This document shows, in pieces, positions 30,955 through 46,409 of a stretch of 64,000 nucleotides of DNA. This DNA comes from Tetraselmis striata. Its lineage: Eukaryota; Chlorophyta; Chlorodendrophyceae; Chlorodendrales; Chlorodendraceae. How positions within the stretch are numbered: the stretch's first letter is position 1; each line of letters starts with the position of its first letter. The notes under the pieces were generated by a model. The model was not told the origin of the DNA. It searched no databases and saw nothing but the letters and a program-made list of their open reading frames with translations. The stretch lies in contig VCJN01002159.1 of NCBI GenBank assembly GCA_006384855.1, positions 44,566 to 108,565 of the forward strand, given 5' to 3'. The position numbers were made by a program, and so were the translations under genes.

Positions 30955-31377
30955 GCAAGCCCCCAGCTCCCTGCGGGTCGGTTGGCCAGCACGCCGGAGG
31001 ATACCCTGGCGCGCTCCCAACCATCGCGCGCCGTGTAGTGTTGTGTTCACTTCGTCTTCCCAAGGTGTCCGCGCTGTGTGTATTAGTAGCGCCAATTTTG
31101 TCATCACCTATCACAGTACCGCCTGTCTGGGCAGCCAGCAATTCACCGCACGCAGTTGCTTGTATTGGCCAGAGTAAGCCCCAATGCTGCCCTACCGCTG
31201 TTGGCGTGTAGTGCTCCACTCTGAAGCATAGGGCAGTGCATTCAGCTTGGTGTTGGATGAGCAGACATTCCTGTGAGGATTTCTTCTGCTTAACCTTCTG
31301 GGCCGGCGGAGGCTCCGCGCCTGGGGTGCATGGCCTAGACTTTAAAACAATGTCACCTAGGTCGCAATCAAAAATCA

Positions 31378-31382
31378 TTACA
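31378..31382 (-). terminator. TGTAA polyadenylation signal of the membrane-protein gene
   Basis: TGTAA on the minus strand, about 125 bases downstream of the stop at 31505. This is the signal used widely in green algae. Confidence 0.55.
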
Positions 31383-31504
31383 TGTGTGGGGGGTGCCCTC
31401 TGTGGCGGTCGTATTATGTCCAGCTGAATACGGCGCGCGCATTGATGTGGACAGAAAGCCTTGCTCGCACACATCCAGAGTATCTACCATACTTTAGGCT
31501 CGAT

Positions 31505-34500
31505 TTAGTTGCCATCGGTATCGTCCAGCGACGAGTCGGACGGCAACATCAGGCAGATTCCCGGCACCAATAGCACCGTGCCCAGGATCAGGCAGATGTA
31601 GCCGAGCGTAGGTCCCACGGACTGCGGATGGGGAGGGGAGCAGCACACTCACAACGCGCTGGTACAGTCCTCCCTGCCCAGCGGGGAGCTTGGTGGTATG
31701 CATGAGAGGTTCCCCAAAGGAAGCGCCAGGGGATGCAGGTCATCCATCGCCAATATGCGCTGTTAGGTGCTGCAATGAGGGCACCCCGCCCGCGCACCTG
31801 CTGGCCGTGCTTCTGCATCAGGACAGGCCCGAGGAAGAGCGGGTCGAGGTCGCTGTGCACATTGATCTGCGAGGTGGCCAGCAGCTGCTTCGGCACGACC
31901 CCCGCCGCAGGTTGCGGGGCGGTCGGCGGGCGCAGCGACTTGTACTGCAGAGCCGTCCTGCGGGTGGCAACGGACGGCATCAGCGTGGCGCAGCCGTGAG
32001 GTTCTGCTCGCAGCGCACTCGCAGCCGTGCCAGCTGACGCTAGCGAAATGCGTGCGCGCCATGCACCTGCGTGCAAGGGACCCGGCAGCGGCTGCCCCTG
32101 GGTACCTCGAGGTGTGGGGTCCGCAGCCTGCCGTTCCCAGGTCGCCGGCGAGGATCCACTTGTCGGAAATCGGGTCGCGTTTCACCTTGAATCGGGGACG
32201 CCCAGGCACACTGACAGCTCAGCAAGGCCGGGGCGGGGGATGGGCGCGGCAACGATAACCAGCGGCTCCAGGCGGCGCCAAGGGCTCAATGCGCCACTAC
32301 TGGTACCGCCGAAAGAATGCAACGTGCGAGCACAGGCCTCGTTGTCTGTCCGCTTGGTATAGCAGTGGTCTCCAACTCAGGAGGTCCCCGGATCGATTCC
32401 CGGCTTGGTCATTTCCGGGCAATGTCGCCCGGACCCGTGTCCCGGGTTTATACCCGGTTGACACATTACCCCTTCGGGCGGGTTCGAGTGAGGCAATGGG
32501 CTTATGGCTATGCGATACCTACGACTGCAGTCAGCGCACGAGGTCAAGTGCTGGGGCGGCTGCGGCCGATGACCCGGGGCGAACTTTACTGTTGCGACGA
32601 GAAAAGTGGCAATAATGCCGCACAGTTCATTGGGTTTGGGAGTCGCCAAAATACGACCTATACTTGTTTCGCAGCATGGTTTTTGACCTAAAACCATAAC
32701 CCTATACCCTAAAATACTGAGTTGTGTGGCACCACTGACTCCCCGATTCCGTCACCGGTTTATTCATGATTTACTCTATTGTATTTGTCTGCGAGGGAGT
32801 CCAAAACAATAAGATCCAGCTGACGCAAGTGTGGTTACGGTGTCTGTGACGCCCGGGGACGCGGTCTGCCCAGCCTGCCGCTGTGAAGGCGGGCACAGGC
32901 AAAGGTGTACCGTACCGCCCACTCACCCGTATGCAGATACGGTGCAGGACGTCCACCAGCAGGCACGCCTTCTTGGCCGTGACGATGCCGTGCATCCGGT
33001 GCTTGCAGGTCTTCCAGTTGGCGGTGGGCCTCAGCTGCGCGCGGCAGCAGGAGGGGCACCGGGGGCGCACATCGATGGGGTGTGAAGAGGGGGGGGGGGG
33101 GGGGGGAGATGGGAGGGGGGGGTGCCTCCAGGGCATCGAACAAGCGCTGGGCAGGAAGCGGATAGAAAGTCATCAAAAGCAGTGACACGGCGGATACAAA
33201 GAGCAAACTTGCTTGAGCTGACATGAGACACCACTGTGTTGCAGTTCCATCTCGGCTGAAATGGAGAAGGTGGGATGCTTTTGGCAAACCAGGCTAAAAG
33301 GAGTGCTGAGGGGGGGGGGGGGGGGGGGGGGGACAGCGCCAGTGCTCCGTGCGTGGCCACCCGGGCAGCCTACCACTGATCTGACGAGAGGGTGTGCCCC
33401 CAGAGGAATGACATCGTCGGGGCCAGCGCTACGCGCGATCAGCGCCAACTCCACGGTGTTGTTTATCAGGCTGGGCGCTGCCGCTGCCGCGGTAGCCACA
33501 GCCGCAGCGGACCACCCGACGCGGCCACGGGCTGACAGCTGGGGCACATCCCTGCCGCGCCGCACCGCCGGCATTCAGCGTGCGCGAGCCCAGCACTCCT
33601 TCACGCAGCAAACTACGCTCCCGGGCCGTCGCAGCCATAAGCAACACGACATGCGGGATGTGCCGTACCCCGTGACGTTGCCGCCAGTGAGGTCAGCGGG
33701 TTGCGCCTCTGTGAGCGTCTGCATCTCGCCCGCAGAGAGTATGTGCGTGTAGAAATCCTGCAGCTGGAATGCCACACTGCTGTGCGGTGCTAGGGCGTGG
33801 CTGCTCGAGCGCGCCGCCTGGGGAATCCGCGACACCGGTGGCTCCGTCATTTCCAGAGGCATGGCCGCTCGGAGGGGGATTTCCGCAGGGGCAGGCGGTG
33901 CCGGGGGCTCACCGTGACGTTCTGAGTCAGCTCCACCTCTGTGCCGTTGAATCTGCGGGGTTCCCGTGCAGAGGGCGGAATGGTATCACCACGTGGACGG
34001 GCAGTGGCATGCGCGGCACTGGCAGGCTGCGGGAGTGTCATGGGGGAAGCAGGAGGGGCGCCTACCTCATCAGCCATCGTGTCTGCAAGAAGCGGGGACG
34101 CTCCCGTGCCTCCCACAGCGTCAGCCCTGCCGTTTGCGATCACCCGGTCGGTCGCGGTGATGCGCGAATGGCTCGTGCAGGGCGCGCTTCGATGGGGCGC
34201 AGCCGCCATTCAGTGGCAGAAGGGACGAGGAGGTGGGTGGCGCACCTTGATTGTACGCCTGCGTCATCTCCCTCTGGCCGCTGGATCCGCCGGAGCTGTA
34301 CACCAGGTACGCGCCAGCAAGCAGCAGGCAGGTAGCTAGGAGGAGGTAGCGTCGCCCCACCCAGTCGCTACTCTGCGCCCGCGCCGCCACCAACGCAGGC
34401 TGAAATTAATGCTTTGAGGGGCATTCAACGTCCCGGTTAATGGCCGCACAGCGCAGGACCCAAAGTGCCTTGTAGAGCTTTTGCTAATGACGTGGGGCGG

Positions 34501-34747
34501 AATCGGCGGGACGGAAATAAGACAAGGGGGGGGGGGGGGGGGGGGGGGACGTAGGATATGTACAGTCTGACGCTGTGCCAGTGTTATGAAGCAGAGGGAG
34601 CGGGATCGTAGCACTCACATAGCTGCTGTCGCCGCTAGATGAAGAGGGTTGCACACCTCGCCCAGCGATCCAGTCCTTCAACCTTTGCTCGTCACTGCTG
34701 CTGCGAGCTTCCCCCCGTGAGTTGTATGGGCTACCATATCGGCGCAT
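31505..34747 (-). CDS. Unrecognised two-pass membrane protein, multi-exon
   Basis: Supported exons, 5' to 3': 34747-34619, 34399-34246, 33952-33913, 33757-33669, 33470-33374, 33034-32927, 32185-32106, 31957-31798, 31621-31505. Phases agree from the third exon to the stop. The join between exons 2 and 3 is off by one base, so a small exon may be missing. The protein has a hydrophilic N-terminus and a first membrane segment (RRYLLLATCLLLAGAYLVY). A large middle region follows with possible N-glycosylation sites (NGT, NVT, NNT) and Cys residues (TCKHRMHG, KKACLLVD, AGCGP). A second membrane segment (LGYICLILGTVLLVPGICLML) precedes a short acidic tail. This suggests a protein of the secretory pathway with a lumenal middle domain. 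I do not recognise the family. A TGTAA signal follows. Intron 6 contains a SINE. Confidence 0.6.
32345..32600 (+). mobile_element. tRNA-derived SINE with a different head
   Basis: The body from CCCGGGTTTATACCCGG through CGATACCTACGACTGCAGTC to CCCGGGGCGAACTTTACT matches the other copies. The head, however, reads GTCCGCTTGGTATAGCAGTG, then CTCCAACTCAGGAG and B box GATCGATTCCC, which is unlike the CTCGTATGCGAG anticodon arm of the others. It lies antisense in intron 6 of the membrane-protein gene. No clear target-site duplication was seen. Confidence 0.75.
32688..32716. repeat. Degenerate telomere-like units
   Basis: Irregular CTAAAACC, ATAACCC, TATACCC and TAAAA words lie about 90 bases past the SINE end. 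This array is weaker than the one at 12211. Confidence 0.4.
34505..34548 (-). repeat. Poly-C (sense) in intron 1 of the membrane-protein gene
   Basis: A run of about 22 G on the plus strand (34527-34548) reads as C on the sense strand. It lies about 70 bases after the exon 1 donor. Confidence 0.7.
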
Positions 34748-36167
34748 CGCCGCAGCGAAGCTGAGCCACGCGATATAGTAGCGAGAGCGCGCTGCCAAGC
34801 CACGCTGGTTGCACTTTCAGAGCTGCCGTCAGGATAGTAGTCCGGTTACGACCCGTTTCTGCGTTCACTGTCGGTAGCTTGCGCCAGTGAGAGACGGCAC
34901 GTGATTGCGCTGTGTCGGGGGTCACGGCTCGGGCGAGCGGGGGGCGTAGTCCTATGGGTGGGCGTGTCCGGGCCAGCCGTGCAAGGATATAACGCTGTGA
35001 TGCACCCGGGCGGTACGAGTATGTGGCGGACTGGGAAAGGGCTGGTAGTTTGGTAGAAAAACTCCGTGTAGGCGGCTACACAGTGCCCCTGCAGCAGGTG
35101 ACGCTGCCCATTCCACTATGGTGGCCAGTGCATGGCTTCAGCAGTCGTCGTGGGATGGCTCATCCCGCCAGATATAATAATAGACGGCCTTATTTTTCAT
35201 TTTTTAACCACAGGGACCATCCCAATATAGATGATTAGCAATAAATGATTTGATAGATAAATGATTAACTATTCATTGTCCACCATCAAGGAGGTCGTAC
35301 AGTGACTTCTGCCCCTATAATATAACTGCTGCTACCGCCTGTCGTAGTACACACAGTTTTTTTTTTAATTCCGATCATATTGAAGGTGGCGCAGGTTTAC
35401 GACTACAAGAAACGAATACTGGACGAATATAAACGTGACTATAATAAGACCTATTCGTCTAGCCCAAAGCCCGAACTCAAAAATCCGGCCATGTCACGCC
35501 CACGGCCCATCATCTGAGGGCGCCCTCCCGAGAAAGTGTCACTTCAGCATCAGTCGGCACCACCAGAGCCGTCGCTTTCAGTACTACAGGTACCAGGATG
35601 GTCAGCGTTTATAGTGTTTCGGTTAGTATTCGTTTTCCCACCCGCCTGTGCGGTACCCACAGGGTAACGACCAAATCCAAAGTATATCATCACAGTCTTC
35701 CGGTACCTAAAATATTGCTCGAATTTTAAATAGGATTGCTGTGCATCGGCAGCAGGGCTAAAAGTACAGCATAGCTGTGCACCAAGTGTTTCGATGATTC
35801 CATGTATGTCAGTATGTATGCGTATCCCTACCTGTACTGCTTGTAGCTATGGGTTGACTTAGAATTAGGCAGAGCCATCCAGAAGAGAGGATGGGCAGGG
35901 CCAGGCAAGGATGTGCACGCCATACGAACAGGTGTGAAGTGCGACTGATGAAAGACAGCCATCGATACGCTGGACTAGCTTGCACGCAAAATGCACCAGA
36001 TATGGGTGCAGCTCTTCGTCATGTACTTGTCTACAGACAGCATATCAGCATGCCATCTGCGGCCGCATACACGGAAATCCCGGAGTCGTTTGTGTCTACC
36101 TTGACAAGATACAGGTACATCTCCCATTTCTAGCGTCTCTCTGCCTCTCCACTGCTACCCCCCGCAT
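34748..36167. other. Intergenic region, no gene seen
   Basis: It holds the promoter of the membrane-protein gene on one side and the end of the sorting nexin gene on the other. It is AT-richer than the exons. No coding segment, RNA gene or strong repeat was recognised. Confidence 0.5.
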
Positions 36168-36172
36168 TTACA
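36168..36172 (-). terminator. TGTAA polyadenylation signal of the sorting nexin gene
   Basis: TGTAA on the minus strand, 76 bases downstream of the stop codon at 36248. Confidence 0.6.
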
Positions 36173-36247
36173 AGTGCATGACGGCCAGTCATGGATGTCA
36201 ACATGTCTGGCAGCAGTGTGCGCAATCCAGTCATACGCTGCAGCGCA

Positions 36248-39629
<3,382 letters not shown>

Positions 39630-40380
39630 GCGTTCTTCTGGGGAATGTGCGTGTTCAGGGAAAAGCGGCTCCGCAGCCTCGGTGATAGCGCCCTTGCGCC
39701 GATCCGGTGCCTGCTCGGCAGCTGCAGGAGGTGGAAGCAGGCGTGAATGGCAGATCTCGGCGCTGCTACTTGCAGGTAACAGGAGGAGAAGCGGCACGCC
39801 CCCAGAGCGTAGCGCCACGGAGGGAGTACAGTGTCACAGGAAACTGACGAACGCTGACGAGCAGTGGCTACTGCAGCGTTGCGAGCGACCGCGGTTACGA
39901 TCAACACGGGGTACTGGACGGTGGAGTGGCCGCTGGGGCTCCGCCTGTCTGGGCCAGGGCCTGGGCGGGTGCTGATGGTACGGCACCGGTACCAGCCAGT
40001 GCTCTTTTTGGTTACAGGGAGAGCGTCAAGAGAATGCGCGGAAAGTACTGGGGAAGGAAAAAGCCTATACGTTCATTAGCAGAAAACCTTTAATTAAGCA
40101 GTACCAGCCAGTCGTCGCGACTATACCGTATTACTACCGCTAGCAGTCTGTCGCACGCGCTCGCGACGACGTCTACGAGTCTCGGTGACGGGTACGGGTA
40201 GCCCCCCAAAAAAAACCAAGTGACCCGTCATTTTTTCCCGCCCCCGGGACAGGACTGGCACCAGTGAAACCCTTGCAGCGTCTCTACGACGGCCGTTTAG
40301 GCAGCAATCCAGTTACGGAAAGCCCTGGGTGGGCGACGCTCCGTTATAGTCATCAAGCAAATTGCCGAAGCATTTCGCAA
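39630..40380. other. Upstream of SNX and edge of the LINE, no gene seen
   Basis: This should contain the SNX promoter. An A-rich stretch (40207-40216) and a block shared with 46033-46070 (ACTGGCANAGTGAAACCC, then TTGCAGCGTCTCT) lie near 40250. That block may belong to the 3' untranslated end of the LINE. Confidence 0.45.
40250..40288 (-). repeat. Shared block beside LINE copy 1
   Basis: GTGAAACCCTTGCAGCGTCT and its flanks match 46033-46070. Each copy lies on the 3' side of a LINE copy in the same orientation. Confidence 0.6.
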
Positions 40381-40477
40381 GACTAATTGAAGTCCAGTGA
40401 CGGAATTTCCAACACTGTTGGATCACCGTCTAAAACACTGCCATAAAAATCCCGGCACTGACCACGAAAGGTCCGCC

Positions 40478-43400
40478 CTACCCGTTTGGGCGTCGGCCCA
40501 TTCGAGTAATGCGAGTTGGGGCAAGCCCCAACCCGCGGAGCAAAGCATTTCGGGAGTGCGATACATGTGCAACAAAAAAGGCAATGTGAGGGAGGGCCCG
40601 ACGCCATAGCTGGAAAAATTTCCCATTCCCAGTAAAATCCATGGCGCCGTGAAGGGAGGGGGGGACCCCGCGCAAAATAAAGGCAGTTAAGTCCTCAGGC
40701 GTTGACGCACTAACCTGACTACTAATAAAATCCATGAACTCCGGAACTAACAACCCAAAATTATGACGGTGATACCCCCACCGCGGGCACTCCACCAACA
40801 TATGTTCGATAGTCTCAGATTCACCTCCGCCACATGCAGGGCAGTGTTCAAGGAACCGCTCGGGCATGGCATGAATCCGGGCCAATCGGCGGGCAGTGGG
40901 AAATACTCGGGTGCGTAATTGTATCATAATGTGCAACCCGGCCACAACCCCCGCGGGGACACCCACACCGTACTGTGGCAACGGGTTTGACGCATAGGAC
41001 GCCTGGACATATATACCCCAGGTGTTATTGCGTGCTAACGATACCGACGATTCGTAACGCGCCCACACCGATGCCTTTACTAGTTTAGCGGCATCGCGCG
41101 CGGCTAGTGACCTCCACTCAAGTGGAAGGTGCGCCCCCTCAGCTAGCCCTACGTTCGCCCTAGCTAGTCGATCTAACCACCGCACAGTCCCCGACGTCCA
41201 CGTGTTAAAGTGCGCCCGACTTGGCTGATCTACTAAATGGGTTATACATGTATTCAAGTCGGATGCTTTAAGGAACGCCCGAGCCCGTGCCGCAGCGGCC
41301 GTAGCCTCTATGGGCGCAATATCCAATTCCCGCATCATCGGTGCAGTGGCTACCCCAGGGGAGTTTTTACCTACCCCAATGAGGCAACGCAAGCACTGAT
41401 TGAGTACAGTTTGTAATTTATTTGCGCCGCTAGTTCTATCCATGCCCCATACTTCACACCCATAAGTTAAAACCGGCAGTACACAGGTTTTAAAAACCGA
41501 CAAACGCACATTAATAGGAATTATGTCCCGTCCACCGACTAATACCGAATCGAGCGCCTCAATAGCGCGCTTACCCTTCTTAACCCGGTCGTCTACTATG
41601 TGTTGCATATCTAAATCCGACTTAATGACCGTACCCAAGTACCTATATTCATTTACAACCGGTACCCGTTCCCCCCCAAGCTGCCATCGGGCAGCTTGTT
41701 CGCGTAACGCGGTCTCGTCGGAATATCGGCCTAACGCCATCACCCAACACTTAAGTACCCCAAACCCCATAAAATGATCCTCCGCCCACTGCGAGAAGTG
41801 GGCGAACATGGCATGCAGGTTATCGAACGAGCCTGTGATACCAACAGCGTCGTCCGCGTATAACTGACATGGCACCCTTATTAGTGGTTGCCTTGCCGCT
41901 AATGTGTCAGTGCACCCTGGTACATCACATCCTAGATGTTCTACCCCATCGAATATATCGTTAATAAATATGTTAAATAGGATGGGGGAAGCGGGGCATC
42001 CCTGTCGGAGGCCACGCTCTATGGGTATGGGGTCTGATAGTGTTCCCGGGGCCACCCCTGTCTTGACCCGTACCATACTATCCCTGTATAAAGTTTTAAT
42101 GAAGGTAAGCATTTGACCCGAAACTCCTATGGCTTGTAGTTTTAGGATCATGAGGTACGGTGTCATATGCCTTCCTAAAGTCAATAAAACCCGCGTACGT
42201 GGGTAGACCTGCCGCTTGGCGACGACCCGCGATATCGAACAAGCTGGCGACTTGCATGGGGCCCTCCTCATTCCGCATAAAACCCGCTTGCCAACGGCGG
42301 ATTATCCCTTTAGCTTGGCAGACGTCTTGCAAGCGTTGGGTAATATTACGGTCATAAGGAGTTTCATAGCGGCACCCATAATCGAAATACCCCTATAATT
42401 GTCCATAACGGTCGCGTCGCCTTTCTTGGGCACCGATACTATGGCCGAGCTACGCCACTGCTGGGGGATATAGTTCTTAGTCCATATCCCGTTAATTAAG
42501 GCCAGCAATGCCTTGCCAAAATGGCTATTCGGGGCGTATATCGCCAATTTTAAAGCCTCTGCAGTGATCCCATCCTGCCCCTGGGCCTTATTATTTTTTA
42601 AACGCCTAAGAGCCTTGACTAGTTCCTCCCATGTTATATGCCCATTAATCCCGTTTAGTGCGGGGGCAATGGGTGGGGATGTACCGTGTCGGTGTTCCCA
42701 CGCCGCACGGTATATCGCAACCCGTTGTGCTAGGGGGTGGGGGTCACGCAGCAGCTCCCGATAGTGCCGCGCCCAGCACGCATTGATTTCGCCCGGCTCG
42801 GTATGAAGGACCCCCGATACCGGATCGCGTACTGGCTGGCCGTTCGCGCCCTCGAATGAACCCTGCCCCTTACGGAGAGAGCGCGCCCACTTCCAGAACT
42901 CCCGTCTCCCACCACCCTTCTTAAAATCCTGAACCGCTTTTAGCACGGCTCGCTCCCTCTGGCGGCGGCGGTTATTACGTACTAGTGTCCGGACCCTATG
43001 CCGTGCAACAACATAATGTGCCGACGCTAGAGCGGCATCCCGAGGGCCCCTAGTCCCCCGGCACGCCATAAAGGCCATGCGCCGACGATTAATCGCACCT
43101 AGGATAGACCGTTGGAGCGGCGGCCCTAGGCCACGACGCCTGGGCTTGGTAACAGCCCCTACCCCACGCGCCGCCGACCATATTGCCTGGATAAAGTGGT
43201 CGGCGCCGGTGTCTAGGGATCCCCCCCCTCCCGAGGGCCCGCCGTCTACAGGTGGGTCATCTAGAGGGGTGAGCACCGCCAACGGATTAGCGGTGACAAA
43301 ATCGTGGAACGGCTTGGGCCATTCAGAGGGAGAGTCACCGTGGGCCGGTTTGGGAATGGACCTTGCAGACATGCGTTCATGCAGGGGAGGTGGACAGGCA

Positions 43401-44103
43401 TCCTCACGGATGGCGCCCATGGGGAAAGAAGACAGGACAGGGAAGTGATCGGAGGTGTCCCAAGAGTAGTCCACCCATGCCGAGGGCGAGAGAGGGGGGG
43501 GAGGGCCTATGGTGGGAGGCCATGCGATGAAGTGGTCGAGAACGCGGCAGCTGCCCCTCCGGCAAGTACCCCGTTCGCGCGCCGATGCATCCCGCGGCCA
43601 CATGGGCTTACCGCCGAGAAGGCACCGCCAACGCCTGAGTAGAGCCGTCAACTCCCTTTCATCCATGTTCCAATCCCCCCCCACCACGATCATATCCCTC
43701 GGATAATTCGTATGAAGCCGCGCCAACTCTTCGCGCAGGCGGTCCCGATACGGTTCCCCCTGTGAGCCGGTGGGCAAATAGGCCGAGATAAATATAGTGG
43801 CCGCGGAGTCGCTGCAACCTCCCCCCACCCGGACACAGGTCCAACATGGGTGGGGCGCGCCGACTGCCCGCGCCCGGTACGGCGACCGGACTAACACACA
43901 ACACCCACATTCCGATGCAACGCGGTCCCCGAACGAATAGTAGTCCGAGTACCCATTAAAACGCACTCGCATATCGGTCGCCCTAACCGTGGTCTCCTGA
44001 ATGAGCAGAACATCTACAGATCGCTCGATCAGCAACGCGCCAACATCCTCCACCTTAGAAGACAACCCATTCACATTCCCGTCATATCCACTAGCGCTAC
44101 AAG
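40478..44103 (-). mobile_element. L1-like LINE, ORF2 nearly complete (copy 1)
   Basis: The minus strand encodes an APE-type endonuclease (NGLSSKVEDVGALL, QETT, GGDWNMDERE, SDHFPVL). A reverse transcriptase follows (NNKAQGQDGITAEALK, FIDFRKAYDTVPHD, RQGCPASPILFNIFINDIF, YADDAVG, YRYLGTV) and then a C-terminal Cys/His motif (CPACGGGESETIEHMLVECP). These lie in frames 44074-42302, 42332-42096 and 42271-40478, so two frameshifts are present, near 42340 and 42150. At the second, copy 1 lacks about seven bases that copy 2 retains. No ORF1 was seen. The 5' end stops beside the tail of copy B at about 44103, so this is a 5'-truncated, probably inactive copy. The L1-like clade assignment is by motif. 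Confidence 0.85.
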
Positions 44104-44109
44104 TTTTTC

Positions 44110-45960
44110 TCGCCCCTGCGATGACAGGACTATGAGTACCGGTACTGGTGTGGATTACAAAAAGGACGGTAACGAATCCAATGCTACTGGTACTACTCGT
44201 GTGAATTACAAAAAAGGCAGTAACAAATCCACCTACTGCTAAAAGTAGTACTAGAAAATCAACACATTAAGCCGCCTAAAAGCGGCCCGCATCCCGCATG
44301 AGGCGGGATGGATGAGTGATGCGCACACAGTTCAGAGTCCGGGCCACGCGTGCACGTGTGTGAGTGGGTGATCCTCGGACGTGCTGTGCAGCTTCAGCAA
44401 CGGGATGGCAGACGAATCTGCGCGGTGTGATGAGGCAGCGAGGCTCTCGAGCAGCCACCAAGCTCAGGACCCTGAGGAAATCTCTTGCAAGGCCTCCTGG
44501 TGAGCCCGGGTGTTGCACCGAGTGCCCCGCGATGAGAGGGCACCCCGATCCGCAGCCAAGCATGCGATGCCGCGCACTGTGCGGCGCACCCCCTTGCTCA
44601 CCTCACCTACCGTGCCGAAGACCATGCCCGTGTACTCCGACATGTCCAGGATGTCTCGAAGGGGACCCTTCTAACCGCGCTCCGTGTTGTGCCACGCCGC
44701 ATCCCGCGCTGCCAACCCCCGTTGTATGTCGCCCAACAGGGAGCGCTCAAACCGATCCACAGCTGTGGCCCGGGGCACTGCTGTATATTTGACCCCGTAC
44801 CGCATAGTCTTGAAGTCCAGCAGCGTGGACTTCAAGCTCCCGGGATCTTCGCTCCCAGTCTCGACGTTGAACGCCGGAAGGGAGAGCTCTGCGTCCGGCA
44901 TTAGGTCCTTGAGTTCATCCCTGGGTACGGTGTTGCCTAGAGGCACTGCCTGCTGGAACAAGTCATCCACCTCCCGCCGTACCGCGATACCTAGGTCGTG
45001 AACACAGTGATCGCGGAAGGCATATGCGATAGCGTCGTGTTGTACACGACAGTGAGCGTCTCCATGCGCCGGGAGATTTATGAGCGCGTCGCCGTATAGG
45101 TCAACAGTGACGGGGTTGTGATCCGTCGAGGGCAGAATGATCTGGCTCCCAACCACCGGGGCCAATCACGGGCTAGGCAGAAAGAAGTACCCGGCAGCGA
45201 CCTCCCGCGGCTCATGCGGAGTCATAACCGTCCGCGCGGTGGGGATGGCCACTGTCCACATGCCTGACGCCGCGTCGATCGGGTTGAACAAGATCCGTTC
45301 CCTACATGTGGCAGGGAGAGCGCACACCTCATTTTGAAGCCGAGAGTTGTTGGCATGATCTAGAAATGCCGTCAGTTCCTTTTGCGAGCCCGACGCAGCC
45401 TCCACTTCCCGCTCCATCACGCGCGCATCTGCGTCGCCGAGATGGCCAGCTGTAGCAGCAGTAGCCCCACGCCTCTCGCATCTCCGCGGCGTAGCTGTCC
45501 GACCCATGAGTATCGTTGAGGAAGTGGTCATACCGGCGGGCGGAAGAAGTTGCGTTGAAGCTGCCTCGGCCAAGTACGGACCCGAGCTGTGGATCAAAGA
45601 AACCAGGGGTGGGGGTGTTGGTGCCGGAGTTCCTAGTCAGGAACCTTGGGAGGATGCATGGCATTCATGCAGCCGATAAAGGCGGCATCACGAACGGTAG
45701 CCATGCGGCGGATGCCAGCTCCCTTCAACCGAGTGGGGAGGTGAAGCATGCTGCGGGCTCTGGCTACTGCATCCTCGCTCAAGGTAGCCACCTCCGCTGC
45801 CATGGGGTCGGGGTCGTGCAAAAGCTCCGCCAGGAAATCGGTGACCACCGGATTGGTGTCGGTGCCGTACGCGGAGGGATCAAAGAAAACCCCTAGCACC
45901 CGCTCGACCGCCGCGAGGACGGTGGCATCCACCGCCTCCGCAAAGGCCTCCACCTCGGAC
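44110..45960 (-). mobile_element. Non-LTR retroelement C-terminal fragment, copy B
   Basis: The minus strand from about 45960 downward encodes LHLPTRLKGAGIRRMATV, a segment typical of the region after the reverse transcriptase thumb. Then come SGSQKELTAFLDHANNSR, SGMWTVAIPTARTVMTP, HDAIAYAFRDHCVHDLGI, PDAELSLPAF and LLDFKTMRYGVKY, ending with the hairpin and tail at 44150-44300. The tail unit GTGTGAATTACAAAAA (or GTGTGGATTAC) occurs twice. Copy A at 24.7-26.1 kb is the other member. The PD-(D/E)XK-like reading of PDAEL and DFK is inference. Frameshifts are present and the reverse transcriptase core is missing. Confidence 0.65.
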
Positions 45961-46032
45961 GGAAGACAATTGGTACTGGTACGGGTAGACGGGCGGGGCC
46001 GGTGGGCGACGCACGATTTTTAAAGCCTCCAG

Positions 46033-46070
46033 GACACGACTGGCAAGAGTGAAACCCTTGCAGCGTCTCT
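46033..46070 (-). repeat. Shared block beside LINE copy 2
   Basis: Matches 40250-40288; see that entry. Confidence 0.6.
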
Positions 46071-46409
46071 AGTGCCTCGGGCGAAAATGTATATATACAA
46101 CAAGAAGTATGGGCCCAATACTATGGGCAAAACTGGCGTCAGGGGAGGTCCCCCGAGTGCCAAATAGTATACATAAGTTGACCTGGGCCCGCTGGAGTCC
46201 GCATATGGGCCGGCACAAGGCGGCCCCCTACACCCACCCACCTCTCGAGATCAACAGCCGTGTAGCCGCCCGTCGAGGGCCATTTGAACCCGCTGCCCTC
46301 GGCAGAGTACGCCAACAGAGGGCCTTGAAGTTTGGTAACGCCGTCGAGTCGCTCGGTCGTCAGCAACAACAGTAATAGGAATTATTACAGTCAGACAGAC
46401 AGACACACG

